This document shows positions 8,022 through 17,404 of a DNA stretch of 32,489 nucleotides, in pieces. Both the position numbers and the translations under genes were made by a program. The notes below the pieces were generated by a model. The model worked only from the letters and a program-made list of their open reading frames with translations, searched no databases and was not told the origin of the DNA. How positions within the stretch are numbered: position 1 is the first letter of the stretch; each line of letters opens with the position of its first letter. This DNA is from an uncultured Alphaproteobacteria bacterium (GTDB lineage: Bacteria > Pseudomonadota > Alphaproteobacteria > Bin95), in NCBI GenBank assembly GCA_938083135.1, contig CALLKY010000159.1, positions 1-32,489 of the forward strand, read 5' to 3'.

Positions 8022-9932
8022 TTACTTAGACGCAAGCCAGAAGGTGTCAGGACGGTAGCAACCAAAATGCGCGCCCGGATCCCAGTTGTAATAGCCTTCA
8101 TCTGGGATGTTTTGGAGGCGCGCATTGGTTACGACCGGCTGTAGCACGCCAGCGACAAGACCGATCACATATACTTCGGACGTATAGAGATCCTGCATGT
8201 GATTCCATATCTTGGTCTTGCTCTCCTCGTTCACAGCATTGCGCCATTGTTTGTAGAGCCCGCTGAGCTGCAAGGGCACGGGCATATCTGCAATTTCGCC
8301 CGCGTTGCCTTTGGTTTCTACATACTGGCCCCATTTCGGCCATTGCAATTGCTGTTGCGATGTCGGTGCAAGCTCTTCCGGGCTCATCAGCGCGTTCGCA
8401 AGGCCATTCTCCAGGCCAAACCAGATTGACATCTGGGTATCGCCGGTAAAGACCCGGTTCCGCAGCACATCCCGCTGCAGTGGCTTCGTGAACAGCGCAA
8501 TGCCAGCCTTGAACCATGTTTGCTTGATCAGCTCGAGCACATCGGTTTCTTCAGTACTTTCGCCAGCGCTTTCAACAATGATTTCCAATTTGCGCCCGTC
8601 TGGCAGCATACGAATGCCATTAGAACCGCGCTTCAGACCAAGTTTGTCCAGCAGCTTATTGGCCTTCTTAAGGTCAAACTCTGCATAAGCCATCGCCGCT
8701 TTTTCGTTATAGAGTGGGCTGCCCGGCAGCAATGCATTGCCTTGCGGCAAGGCAACACCGAAATAAACCACTTCATTGATCTCACCACGGTCTGTCGCAA
8801 GCGACAGTGCCTGACGGAATTCTTTCTCCCGAAACAGCTTCCGCCATTCTGGATCATTGGTGTTCAAGTTCGGGTAGAGCGCCATATGTGAACCCTTACC
8901 GGTCCGCCAAAGGCGCGTTGTGTAACCGTAGCGTTCTTCATTTTCTTTCAGGAATGGGGTGTTCTTGAATTGCAGATAGCGGCCCTGCAAATCAACTTCG
9001 CCACTACCAGCTTTTGCGGGGATCAGCTTACCAGAGACAATGTCCATATTGACCTGGTCGATATAGGGCAATTGCACACCGTTCGCATCAACCCGGTGGT
9101 AGAAAGGATTGCGCTTGAAGATGAAACGTTCAGCCGGTGGTGCAGTTTGCGCGACCCAGGGCTGCAGCGTCGGCAGATCCGGGTTGTCATTCTTGTAGGC
9201 ATTGTCCTTGCGGTTATGCAGAGATGCCCAATTGCGACGTTTGTTTTCTTTTACGAGGACCGCAAGCTTATCTGGGTCCTGATATTTCCCATGGAATTGC
9301 TGCAGATAATGCTTCGGCGCGTAAATATACATCGGCGATGCTTGGGCCAGGGCCGGGATAAATGTGGGGTTCGGCACTGTCCATTCGAAACGGATTTCGG
9401 TTTCAGAAACAATCGTCACTTTTGGCGGCTTGCCATCTGCCAACATTTTGATCGGTGGCCCGGAAGGTGAAAGCTCCGGATTGTTTGCGATGTCTTCCCA
9501 CCAATAGCGGAAATCTTCGGTCGTGAACGGATGTCCGTCCGACCATTTGTGCCCCTTGCGCAAACGCAGGGTGAAGATACGACCTTCCTCGACCGTATAA
9601 TCCTTCAAGATGTCCGATACCAATTCAAGCCGGTCATTGAAGCCGACTAAGCGGGCATAGCCATAGACCACCATCTGCCGGGTCTCTTTGGCTTTTGCCA
9701 TCAGCACGCGGATTTCGCCGCCTGCCTGCCCGGGCTTGGCACCCTCACGGGTGAAGTCTGCAATGGATGGCTCAGCCGGCACCCGGTCGGCCACCGGCGG
9801 CAATGCACCGCTCGTGACAGCGCCCAGCAGAACGCCAGACTCTTTGTAAGTCATGGTCGCGGCGTTCGCACCCGACAATCCAACCGCTAAGCTGGCAATC
9901 GCGGCAAATGAGGTTAAGGACCGGATATGCAT
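8022..9932 (-). CDS. periplasmic solute-binding protein, family 5 (peptide/oligosaccharide type)
   Basis: 636 residues. A Sec signal peptide covers about 1-24 (MHIRS, a hydrophobic run, GANA cleavage). The mature part has the SBP family-5 features: LRKGHKWSDGHPFTTEDFRYWWEDI and, later, FRQALSLATDRGEINEVVYFG and a C-terminal segment on binding and export of extended substrates. The start at ATG 9932 is four bases after the upstream ATPase stop and is preceded by AAGGAGG about 12 bases away; longer in-frame openings would run into the ATPase gene and precede the signal peptide. At about 610 mature residues it belongs to the longer subgroup of the family. Members bind peptides, opines or oligosaccharides; the glycan-gene setting makes a sugar-peptide ligand conceivable, but nothing in the sequence decides it. 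Confidence 0.9.
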   Translation of the reverse strand: MHIRSLTSFAAIASLAVGLSGANAATMTYKESGVLLGAVTSGALPPVADRVPAEPSIADFTREGAKPGQAGGEIRVLMAKAKETRQMVVYGYARLVGFNDRLELVSDILKDYTVEEGRIFTLRLRKGHKWSDGHPFTTEDFRYWWEDIANNPELSPSGPPIKMLADGKPPKVTIVSETEIRFEWTVPNPTFIPALAQASPMYIYAPKHYLQQFHGKYQDPDKLAVLVKENKRRNWASLHNRKDNAYKNDNPDLPTLQPWVAQTAPPAERFIFKRNPFYHRVDANGVQLPYIDQVNMDIVSGKLIPAKAGSGEVDLQGRYLQFKNTPFLKENEERYGYTTRLWRTGKGSHMALYPNLNTNDPEWRKLFREKEFRQALSLATDRGEINEVVYFGVALPQGNALLPGSPLYNEKAAMAYAEFDLKKANKLLDKLGLKRGSNGIRMLPDGRKLEIIVESAGESTEETDVLELIKQTWFKAGIALFTKPLQRDVLRNRVFTGDTQMSIWFGLENGLANALMSPEELAPTSQQQLQWPKWGQYVETKGNAGEIADMPVPLQLSGLYKQWRNAVNEESKTKIWNHMQDLYTSEVYVIGLVAGVLQPVVTNARLQNIPDEGYYNWDPGAHFGCYRPDTFWLASK

Positions 9933-9936
9933 GGCT

Positions 9937-11811
9937 TTATGCAGCCTCCTTATGGTGTACCGCAACGCGGACAAAATGATTGGGCGCAACTTCTTCAAGC
10001 TTCGCCGGTGCGCCTGGCTGCAGCCCATAGGGTGCGGCCCAATTCGCAGGATTAGATGCACGCTCGCCCATCAGCTTGGCGAAGTCGAGCGGATGGTCTA
10101 GGTCAGGTTCCGGCACAGCAGCCAGCAGACCCTGGGTATAGGGATGGCGCGGATTAGCGAACAGCTCTGCTTTCGGCGCAATTTCAACCAGGCGCCCCGC
10201 GCACATAACCGCAATCCGGTCCGCCATATAATCGACGACAGCGAGGTTATGGCTGACGAACAGATAGGTCAGGCCAAGCCGGGTTTGCAGGTCTTTCAGA
10301 AGGTTCAAAATCTGCGCCTGTACGGACACATCCAACGCTGAAACAGGCTCATCACACAGGATCAGCTCAGGCTTCAAAGCCAAGGCCCGCGCGATTCCGA
10401 TCCGCTGGCGTTGTCCGCCAGAGAAACTGTGCGGATAGCGCGAAAGGTGACGGTCATCGAGGCCGACCAGCTGCATCAGCTCGCGCGCCATTTCTAACCG
10501 ATAGGCCGCATCGCCAACCTTATGGATAATCAGCGGCTCCAGCAGAATTTCCCGCACGGTCATCCGCGGATTGAGCGCGCTGAACGGGTCCTGAAACATG
10601 TACTGCATGCGCTTGCGGTAAGGGAACAACTGCTTTGGCGACATGTGGGTCAGGTCGATCTGCTTGCCGTCCACATTGAACAACACTTGGCCTTCATCAG
10701 GCTTTAGCGCGTTCATAATCATCTTGGATGTTGTGGATTTACCGCACCCGGACTCACCCACCAAGCCTAAGCATTCGCCGCGCTGAATCGTGAAGCCCAC
10801 ATCATCAACAGCCCTGAACGTCTTTGCATCGCCAATGCCGCTGCGGACACGGAAGCTCTTCTTCAGGCCTTGCACATCAAGCAGTGGCGGCTCACCCGGT
10901 TTGCCCTGCATCTCGATATCAGCAAGCAAGTGTCCTGTCGTCGGCTTGATTTCACGGATCGGGACGAGGCGCTCGCCTTCTTTCATGTCAAAGCGGGGCA
11001 CAGCAGCCAGCAGCGCCTTCAAATACGGATGCTGCGGATTGCGGAAAATATCTTCAACCGCGCCCTGTTCCATAACCTTGCCGTGGTACATCACGACCAC
11101 TTCATCAGCGACATTAGCGACGACGCCGAGATCATGGGTAATCATCAGCACGGCCATATGCAGTTCGGCCTGCAGGTCTTTTATCAGCTTCAGGATTTGC
11201 GCCTGAATGGTCACGTCCAGCGCCGTTGTCGGCTCATCTGCGATCAGCAGGCTTGGCCGGCATACCAGCGCCATCGCGATCATCGCACGCTGGCGGAGGC
11301 CACCTGAAAGTTCGAACGGATAAGCATCAACAGAGGTTTCGGGCGTTGGGAAGCCAACCAGCGCCAGCATATCCTGGACCAGCTTGCGGGCTTCTTTCTT
11401 GTTCACATCCCGGTGGAGCAGCAGTGCCTCGCCGATCTGGTCGCCGATGGTGTGAACCGGCGACAGGGAGGTCATCGGCTCTTGGAAAATGATAGACACC
11501 CGGCCACCGCGAATGTCGCGCATCTGGGCAGATTCCGGATTGAGCTGGACGATATCAACCGGCTCATGGTTCGGGTCGCGCAGCATGATTGAGCCCGATG
11601 CGATCCGCGCATTGCGGGGCAGAATGCCCATGATCGCCTGGGCCGTCACACTCTTGCCAGACCCAGATTCGCCAACAACTGCGACCGTGCCGCCCGGTGG
11701 AATGCGGAAAGACACGCCATCCACGGCTTTAACAACGCCACCCGGCGCGTCGAACTCGACCCGCAGATCGGTGACTTCAAGCAGATTAGTCACGGCGTCG
11801 CTATCAGACAT
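9937..11811 (-). CDS. fused double ATPase of a peptide-type ABC transporter (OppD-OppF fusion, GsiA/YejF-like)
   Basis: About 624 residues with two complete ABC domains. Domain 1 has Walker A GESGSGKS at 47-54, signature LSGGLRQR at about 168-175 and Walker B LLIADEP. Domain 2 has Walker A GESGCGKS at about 352-359, signature FSGGQRQR and Walker B LILCDEP. Each domain ends with the Opp-type C-terminal extension ([15 protein letters not shown] and [15 protein letters not shown]). One protein therefore supplies both halves of the ATPase dimer. ATG 11811 is preferred because GGAGG lies about 13 bases upstream; ATG 11820 would leave only about 3 bases. The start overlaps the end of the PH-like membrane protein gene. 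The C-terminal tail after the second domain is about 45 residues of unclear role. Confidence 0.94.
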   Translation of the reverse strand: MSDSDAVTNLLEVTDLRVEFDAPGGVVKAVDGVSFRIPPGGTVAVVGESGSGKSVTAQAIMGILPRNARIASGSIMLRDPNHEPVDIVQLNPESAQMRDIRGGRVSIIFQEPMTSLSPVHTIGDQIGEALLLHRDVNKKEARKLVQDMLALVGFPTPETSVDAYPFELSGGLRQRAMIAMALVCRPSLLIADEPTTALDVTIQAQILKLIKDLQAELHMAVLMITHDLGVVANVADEVVVMYHGKVMEQGAVEDIFRNPQHPYLKALLAAVPRFDMKEGERLVPIREIKPTTGHLLADIEMQGKPGEPPLLDVQGLKKSFRVRSGIGDAKTFRAVDDVGFTIQRGECLGLVGESGCGKSTTSKMIMNALKPDEGQVLFNVDGKQIDLTHMSPKQLFPYRKRMQYMFQDPFSALNPRMTVREILLEPLIIHKVGDAAYRLEMARELMQLVGLDDRHLSRYPHSFSGGQRQRIGIARALALKPELILCDEPVSALDVSVQAQILNLLKDLQTRLGLTYLFVSHNLAVVDYMADRIAVMCAGRLVEIAPKAELFANPRHPYTQGLLAAVPEPDLDHPLDFAKLMGERASNPANWAAPYGLQPGAPAKLEEVAPNHFVRVAVHHKEAA

Positions 11812-12370
11812 TGGCCGCATATTCCTCCGCGCCGTCCATATTTGGGGTGAGGCCCATGGCGGCGAAATTAACGTCCGCGCTTTCAGTCATCGTCAGGCGA
11901 TGCTGTTCGATGGCACGCATGACACGGATAGCCAGGTCACGAAAATCATGAACGCTGGAATCAACTTTGATCGTTCCCCCAGCACCGTCCAGGCGTAGCT
12001 GCATCCATCCCGTCCCTTCGTCGGTTGCCGGTCCCCCCCGGCCCCGTTCGCGCTTTGTCGAAAAATACCTGAGATCGACGCGCGTTATTTCAGTCCATCT
12101 TAGCGCGGTATGGGTCGCACCTTCTGTCCAAATTCCATCATCGGTGACAGCGATCACAGTTCTGTGACGTCGCCATGTCGACCACGCAAAGCTTAGGAAC
12201 ATCAATACGATGGCACCCAAGATGACGACCGCATAGATGTTTGAATGCGCATAAGCCAAAGGAATTCCAAAAATCACAGCCCCTGCCGCCGCTTGGCCGT
12301 AGTCCTTGTACATGGCCCCAGAAGGGTAACTAAATCGTTGTTCTGGGCCATGATCATGCGATTCGGTCAT
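11804..12370 (-). CDS. small membrane protein with PH-like cytoplasmic domain
   Basis: 188 residues, no named family recognised. Residues about 24-65 form two adjacent hydrophobic helices separated by a few residues. After WRRHR the sequence continues VIAVTDDGIWTEG...LRWTEITRVDLRYF, the beta-strand pattern of bacterial PH-like domains anchored to the inner membrane. A helical end follows. The ATG at 12370 overlaps the deacetylase stop as ATGA, which fixes the start against a longer upstream opening. Its place between glycan genes and the ABC importer suggests a membrane accessory role, but function is unknown. Confidence 0.75.
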   Translation of the reverse strand: MTESHDHGPEQRFSYPSGAMYKDYGQAAAGAVIFGIPLAYAHSNIYAVVILGAIVLMFLSFAWSTWRRHRTVIAVTDDGIWTEGATHTALRWTEITRVDLRYFSTKRERGRGGPATDEGTGWMQLRLDGAGGTIKVDSSVHDFRDLAIRVMRAIEQHRLTMTESADVNFAAMGLTPNMDGAEEYAANV

Positions 12371-13140
12371 GCTTTCGCTCCAAAAATCGCAACGGGTGAC
12401 GGCCAGGATATGCGCGGGTCTGTGGCAAGTTTGGCAAGCAGCGCCTTCAGCGTCGCCCATGCCGTCCGGTCCATCGCCAAATGATGCGCCAGAATGCCAG
12501 TCGCCTCCTGTGCATCCGCAGCGCCGGTCCGCTTCGCAGCCAAATGCGCGGCCAATCCAGTTGTCATGTCCGCCAGGGCCGCACCCGTCCGGCCATCCCG
12601 CCAGCGGATCAAATCAACATGGGTATTGTTTTCAACAACGCCGGGCGCCGGTTGATGCACCGCGCGCGCTTTATAGCGGGTGAGGCCAGACAGGCCAGCG
12701 TCTGCAAGGCGCGCAACAAGACCCGCGCCAACACGATTCCACGGCGGCGCCAACACTGGCAGCGCCGCATCGCCGAAAAGCCCCGATAGCGTAGCCCGCC
12801 CCTGCACAAGTTCCCCCGTCATGACGTCCAGGGGGCGATTTTCGGCAAATTCCGACTTCTTTTCGCCCCCGACAGCATGGTTCGCATGGGCAAACCCATG
12901 TTGCAAGACAGAAACGTCCTCCAAACCCTGTAATCTTTGCGCCAATTGCACGGTTGCACCCGCTGGAATCACGGCGAGCGCTAATGGAATGCGATATTTG
13001 GCGCACAAACTAAGCAACCGGTCGAGCGAGTCCGTTGCATCCACTGCATCGTCATCGCGCAGCCAGAACTGTGGCGTTAGGCCAAGTGCGGCCCAGCGCT
13101 CAAGCTCCGCATCCAGCACGCGCCATGGGGTTTCGCTCAT
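12367..13140 (-). CDS. polysaccharide deacetylase-like protein (carbohydrate esterase 4-like fold)
   Basis: 257 residues without a signal peptide. It has a metal-site-like motif LRDDD at about 27-31, a second motif HGFAHANH at 81-88 (HxxxH type) and APPWNR at 131-136, the order expected in NodB-type deacetylases. These enzymes remove acetyl groups from N-acetylated sugars. The TFDDG form of motif 1 is replaced by LRDDD, common in a divergent cytosolic branch, so the exact substrate is uncertain. The gene overlaps both neighbours by 4 bp (ATGA), which ties it tightly to the MurG-like glycosyltransferase upstream and the membrane protein downstream. Confidence 0.82.
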   Translation of the reverse strand: MSETPWRVLDAELERWAALGLTPQFWLRDDDAVDATDSLDRLLSLCAKYRIPLALAVIPAGATVQLAQRLQGLEDVSVLQHGFAHANHAVGGEKKSEFAENRPLDVMTGELVQGRATLSGLFGDAALPVLAPPWNRVGAGLVARLADAGLSGLTRYKARAVHQPAPGVVENNTHVDLIRWRDGRTGAALADMTTGLAAHLAAKRTGAADAQEATGILAHHLAMDRTAWATLKALLAKLATDPRISWPSPVAIFGAKA

Positions 13141-14282
13141 TGCTTGCCTGCAAGCGCTTTGACAAGGGCGGATGTCTGCGCAGCACCGCCAATATCAACA
13201 CCGGCCGCGGAAGATGGCGGGCTCGCCAGCGCGCGGTCGATGGCAGCACCCAATCTGGCTGGTGATAAGTCATCTTCCGGCACGACCTGCAACGCCCCCT
13301 TGGCTGCAAGCGCTTCAGCCCGGAGGGTCTGTTCTGTCTCTAGCCCACCCGCGTAGGGCGCGATCACAGCGCGGGTGCCAGCGGCAAGCGTCTCCAGCAC
13401 GGTGTTATAGCCGCCCTGTGAGATAGAGAGACGGCAGCGCCGCAACAGGTCTGGGAAGTCACGGCGCGCCCGCTCCACAATGACATTGCTGCGCGCGGCT
13501 GCCTGCATTTCCTGAAACACTGCGTCCGGCAAATTATGGCCGACAAGGAACCGCCATTTCATATCCCGCGCTGCCGTTTCCGGCATGGCTGCAATCGCTG
13601 CCCGCAACAAAGGCTCCGCAACAGCACCACCACCGGCGGAGACCAGGATTTCATCCTGCCCGTCCAGACCATCTGGGCCAATCCGCTCATCCACGACATA
13701 ACCGGTATAGGACACACGGTCAGATAATTCAGCGAGATGGGGGAATGTGCGGTCGAACGGCACGAGGTTTGGGTCACCATGCACGAACACCTGATGATAC
13801 CAGGTACGCGCCCGCTCCAGCATTTCGGTCATGCGTTCAGGCTTTGCAGGGGCGACCAGAATATCGCGCACACTGGCAGCGATCTTAACGTTATCCGCCC
13901 GTGCCGCCTCTAATAACGGGCCCATCTCGAAGCGGAATTGGCGGCGGCCGAATGGGAAAAGTTCCGTGATCAGCACATCGGGCTTGAACGCGTGATAAAT
14001 GTCCAGCGTCGCCGCCGTCCGCCGTTCGCGCCAGGCATCATCGATTTGCTGGTCATTTTCGTCATGCAGCACTTTGAAATAGATATCGACAGCGCGGGCG
14101 GACGGTAGCTGTGCCAGCTTGGCCGCGCCAGTATCCGTTACCGGGGACGGCTCACCGCCACTGGCAACCAGCACCTCCATGCCATCCGCCGTCATCGCCC
14201 GCGCCAGCGTCGCCGCGCGGGATAAATGACCGATACCGAGTAGATGCTGCACCCAAAATAGAACGCGAACCGGTTGGGTCAT
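13137..14282 (-). CDS. MurG-like (GT-B fold) glycosyltransferase
   Basis: 381 residues. The N-terminus MTQPVRVLFWVQHLLGIGHLSRAA contains the glycine-rich loop GIGHLSR of GT28/MurG-type enzymes. The C-terminal donor-binding half has ILVSAGGGAVAEPLL, ISQGGYNTVLETLAAGTRAVI and a GGLETEQTLRAEAL stretch. A second enzyme of the same type is encoded at 17401-18648, so the operon has two paralogues. The start at ATG 14282 is used because the upstream extension (to 14447) overlaps the phosphatase gene and lacks similarity to the fold. The end overlaps the deacetylase start by 4 bp. Donor and acceptor sugars are unknown. Confidence 0.86.
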   Translation of the reverse strand: MTQPVRVLFWVQHLLGIGHLSRAATLARAMTADGMEVLVASGGEPSPVTDTGAAKLAQLPSARAVDIYFKVLHDENDQQIDDAWRERRTAATLDIYHAFKPDVLITELFPFGRRQFRFEMGPLLEAARADNVKIAASVRDILVAPAKPERMTEMLERARTWYHQVFVHGDPNLVPFDRTFPHLAELSDRVSYTGYVVDERIGPDGLDGQDEILVSAGGGAVAEPLLRAAIAAMPETAARDMKWRFLVGHNLPDAVFQEMQAAARSNVIVERARRDFPDLLRRCRLSISQGGYNTVLETLAAGTRAVIAPYAGGLETEQTLRAEALAAKGALQVVPEDDLSPARLGAAIDRALASPPSSAAGVDIGGAAQTSALVKALAGKQ

Positions 14283-14355
14283 TAAACATAGGTCCTTATC
14301 GTATATCTCGATTTCGCTCGGTTCTTTAGCCGCCCATACACTGGCGCTTCCAGCA

Positions 14356-14955
14356 TCACGATGAAGGCTCAGTCGGCAAAGGCGTATCGAGCGCCACAAC
14401 GCTTGGAGTCCCGTCCGCCGCCAAGCGCAGCATATTATAGGCACCATGCTGGCCTTTGACCGGTGACTTCCCCATGAAATTCCATCCTGTCGCCAACGCT
14501 ACAGCTGACCGGATAACGCCACGATGGCATACAGCCACGGTTGGTCGCCCCCGTGCAGCGACATCCTGAAAGAACGGCTTCAAGCGGTCCTGAACCATGC
14601 GCGGGCTCTCGCCATTGGGTGGCGTGAAATCCAGGCCGCGGGCTTCATTCTCTCGGAATGCATCACCCAAAGTCTCCGCAAGCTCTGCCCGAATGCAGCC
14701 TTCCCAATCGCCCCAATTCATCTCGATAATTCGCTCATCGCTCGCCACGATCCGCCCAACAAGGTGGCGCGCCGTGTCCTGGCAACGTCCGAGTGGGCTC
14801 GCGACCCAGTCAAATCCATTGAGTGCGGAGGGCGCGGCCCAAGTCGCTAGCGCCGCCTTGCCATCTTCCGACAATGGCGTGTCCCGACGGCCTTGCAAGC
14901 GGCCTTCCGCGTTCCAGGTTGTCGGCGCATGGCGAATGAGAGCAAGCAGCGTCAT
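14356..14955 (-). CDS. histidine phosphatase family protein (phosphoglycerate-mutase-like)
   Basis: 199 residues. The catalytic LIRHAPTTWNAEGRLQG motif lies at about 6-22, with phospho-accepting His9. A second RG...D/E set is present, including EMNWGDWEG and VCHRGVIRSAV near residue 142. Family members remove phosphate from sugar phosphates, phosphoglycerate, nucleotides or proteins. Lying between two glycosyltransferase genes and overlapping one by 4 bp, it may act on a phosphorylated sugar intermediate; this is inference. A 73-bp gap follows before the next gene, the largest within the glycosyltransferase block. Confidence 0.9.
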   Translation of the reverse strand: MTLLALIRHAPTTWNAEGRLQGRRDTPLSEDGKAALATWAAPSALNGFDWVASPLGRCQDTARHLVGRIVASDERIIEMNWGDWEGCIRAELAETLGDAFRENEARGLDFTPPNGESPRMVQDRLKPFFQDVAARGRPTVAVCHRGVIRSAVALATGWNFMGKSPVKGQHGAYNMLRLAADGTPSVVALDTPLPTEPSS

Positions 14956-16088
14956 CGAATATTTATCCTTGTTAAAACTGTTTCGAGCCGCATTGCTGCC
15001 GCATCCAGCGATTGCGTGGCTGCGACCCTGGCAGCGGCACTACGGCCAAAGGCCTGACGGGTCGCATCATCCTCCATCAAGTGCTGGACCGCAGCAGCAA
15101 ACGCTCTGGCGTCACCCAGGGGTGTAAGCAAGCCGGATTGGCCGTCCGCAACCACGCTATGCACGCCGCCAGTGCGTCCTGCAACGACGGGCAATCCGCT
15201 TGCTTGGGCTTCCAGCATCGCCATGCCGAAGGCTTCCCCCTGGGCAGGCCAGACCATAATGTCCGCTGCAGCATAGATGCGCGCAAGAGCGGCTTCATCA
15301 AGCGATCCTGCGAAATGCACGAGACCTGGCGCTGCCAGCAGTAATTGCGCTTCGATACTCGCCCGCTCTGGCCCGTCCCCAACAACGAGCAATCGCCAGT
15401 CCGGCGCGTCCGGCATCAATCGCAATGCATCGGCGAGTGCGGCATAGGATGCAGCTTTGTCACCCCCGCGCATCATGCCAACAGCCAATAGCCAAAGCGT
15501 GTTGGCGTCTGTCCCGGTTTCTGCTGCGATATGAGCCCGTGCTTCCGCGCGAATGTTCACCACGTCGGCATAGGGGGCCGTGTCCAGGAAAGGCGGGAAG
15601 TCGATAAGCGTGCTCTGGTCATCAAGCAGTGGTGCCAAACAAGCAGCATCATTCGGGTTCAGGCACAGGATGGCCACCGCCTCACGCACGCAATGGGCGA
15701 CGCGCTTATGGCTCAAATCCCAAGGGCCACCGGCGCGTTTGGGTGCGTAGCTTGCTTCCGCTAACACATAGGGAATACCCATGCGCGCGGCGGCTTCAGG
15801 GCCGAACCAATCCGCCGCCTTGTAATACAGATGATAGGTGAACCAGAAATCCGCGGCCCCGCCGAGCGCCTCAATCGCAGCCCCTGCCCGCGCCACACCA
15901 TCCCCCATCATCCGCGCCTGTGCGGCGGGATCACCCTTAGGTTCCCGGCTACGAAAGTCTGAAGCGAGCGGGGTCTCTACACCGATACGCGCGAACGCAG
16001 CCCGAAATAGCCGGGCAATCCGACGGTCACCAGAGGGTGCGGGATGATCGGGCGGCTTCAGGGGTGCGTAAAATGCAGCCCGCATCAA
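14952..16088 (-). CDS. glycosyltransferase family 4-like protein
   Basis: 378 residues. The N-terminal half begins MMRAAFYAPLKPPDHPAPSG, an acceptor-side Rossmann domain. The C-terminal half has the GT4 donor-site pattern: LLVVGDGPERA, then EAFGMAMLEAQASGLPVVAGRTGGV with the E-x7-E spacing, and GLLTPLGDARAFA. It is predicted cytosolic, acting on lipid-linked or nucleotide-sugar substrates at the inner membrane face. It overlaps both the upstream glycosyltransferase and the downstream phosphatase by 4 bp. The precise sugar specificity cannot be read from the sequence. Confidence 0.9.
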   Translation of the reverse strand: MMRAAFYAPLKPPDHPAPSGDRRIARLFRAAFARIGVETPLASDFRSREPKGDPAAQARMMGDGVARAGAAIEALGGAADFWFTYHLYYKAADWFGPEAAARMGIPYVLAEASYAPKRAGGPWDLSHKRVAHCVREAVAILCLNPNDAACLAPLLDDQSTLIDFPPFLDTAPYADVVNIRAEARAHIAAETGTDANTLWLLAVGMMRGGDKAASYAALADALRLMPDAPDWRLLVVGDGPERASIEAQLLLAAPGLVHFAGSLDEAALARIYAAADIMVWPAQGEAFGMAMLEAQASGLPVVAGRTGGVHSVVADGQSGLLTPLGDARAFAAAVQHLMEDDATRQAFGRSAAARVAATQSLDAAAMRLETVLTRINIR

Positions 16089-17404
16089 GCGACCGCGCGG
16101 CGGCCGGCATCCTGGGTCAGGAGCGCAGCAATCTGATCAACGCCTTCATTAAAATTGAACTCAGACCGGACATGGCCTTCCGCCGCCCGGCCCAGTCTGA
16201 GCCGCTGGTTAGGCTTGCGGATCAGGCTTTCAAGCGCTTTGGCGACCGCCGCTGCATCGCCCGGCGGGGTTAGCAAACCGGTCTCATCATGGCGGATGAA
16301 CTCTGGGATCGCTGAAACATCGGACGCGATCAGTGGCAGTGCCTGACTGGCAGCCTCCATCAGCACATTCGGCAGTCCATCCCGGTCCCCGTCCGCGGCA
16401 ATCTTAGCAGGCAGTACGAAGAGGTCGGCAGCGCCATACGCCCCGATGACATCGGCCTGCGCCATGGCACCGCGCCAGGTAATGTTGTCGGACAGGCCAA
16501 GGCTTTCCGCCTGACGCTTCAGTGCGTCTAACAGCGGCCCGCCGCCGATGTGATCCAAGCGCCAGTGCAGATCGTTCGGCAGCATAGAAAGCGCCGTGAG
16601 CAAGTCCTCCAGGCCCTTCTTCGGCACGGCCCGGCACACAGTCACCAATTTCACAGGTGCCTCCGGCTTAGAGCCATCGGCCATGCCATGGGGTGGTGCA
16701 GAGGGGAAACGGCGAAGATCTAAGCCGTGATAGACAAGATTCACACGCTCCCGTGGTGCTCCGCCCGCGAATGCCAAGTCCGCCAGATGGGCGGCCCCAG
16801 TGCCCGTACAGGTCGCCGCCCATTCACAATCAGCCAGCTTCTCCCGAAGCTCCCAATCGGGCGACGTCCAGATATCCTTGGCGTGGGCGGAGACACTCCA
16901 TGGCCGCATCGTCAGGATTGCGGCATAGCGGGCGACACTGGCTGGTGTGTGCAGAAAGTGTGCGTAAATATGCCCGATATCCGCTGGCAGTTCCGCCGCC
17001 AACACCAAGGCCTGCCCAAAACGGCGGACGCGATTGCGGGTTCGGTCGCGCTTTAAGTCCCGCCGCCAAACAGCATACGCAGTCTTATAAAGCGGGCCGC
17101 CTCGCAGCTTGCGCCACGCCCGGTAAACCCGCATCGGCTCTTGATGCAGATATTCCGGCAAATAGCGAACCGGTGCCTTGATCTCGCTATGGATCGGATG
17201 ACGTTTCTTGTCTGTCGGGTGGCGGAGCGAGAAGAACTTCAGCTTAAAGCCCCGTTCCTCCAGCCCACACAATTCCTGCGCGATGAACGTTTCGGAAAGG
17301 CGCGGATAGCCCTTCAGCAGAACAGCAACCGTATCGCCATCCGGCATTTCGCCCAGGTCTCTTAGCGGCCTTGCTTCACGCGGGGTTGGCTTGCGGCGCC
17401 TCAA
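16085..17404 (-). CDS. glycosyltransferase family 4 protein
   Basis: 439 residues. An N-terminal motif VLLKGYPRLSETFIAQEL is the KxYPRxSETF signature of colanic-acid/WcaL-like GT4 enzymes. The region around 130-190 has AHFLHTPASVARYAA and SVSAHAKDIW. The donor-binding half has LVTVCRAVPKKGLEDLL, GDRDGLPNVLMEAASQALPLIASD and GLLTPPGDA. The first about 20 residues (MRRRKPTPREARP) are basic and probably disordered; an ATG further in at MPDGDT is an alternative start. It overlaps the genes on both sides by 4 bp. The likely role is extension of an exopolysaccharide or glycolipid chain. Confidence 0.92.
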   Translation of the reverse strand: MRRRKPTPREARPLRDLGEMPDGDTVAVLLKGYPRLSETFIAQELCGLEERGFKLKFFSLRHPTDKKRHPIHSEIKAPVRYLPEYLHQEPMRVYRAWRKLRGGPLYKTAYAVWRRDLKRDRTRNRVRRFGQALVLAAELPADIGHIYAHFLHTPASVARYAAILTMRPWSVSAHAKDIWTSPDWELREKLADCEWAATCTGTGAAHLADLAFAGGAPRERVNLVYHGLDLRRFPSAPPHGMADGSKPEAPVKLVTVCRAVPKKGLEDLLTALSMLPNDLHWRLDHIGGGPLLDALKRQAESLGLSDNITWRGAMAQADVIGAYGAADLFVLPAKIAADGDRDGLPNVLMEAASQALPLIASDVSAIPEFIRHDETGLLTPPGDAAAVAKALESLIRKPNQRLRLGRAAEGHVRSEFNFNEGVDQIAALLTQDAGRRAVA

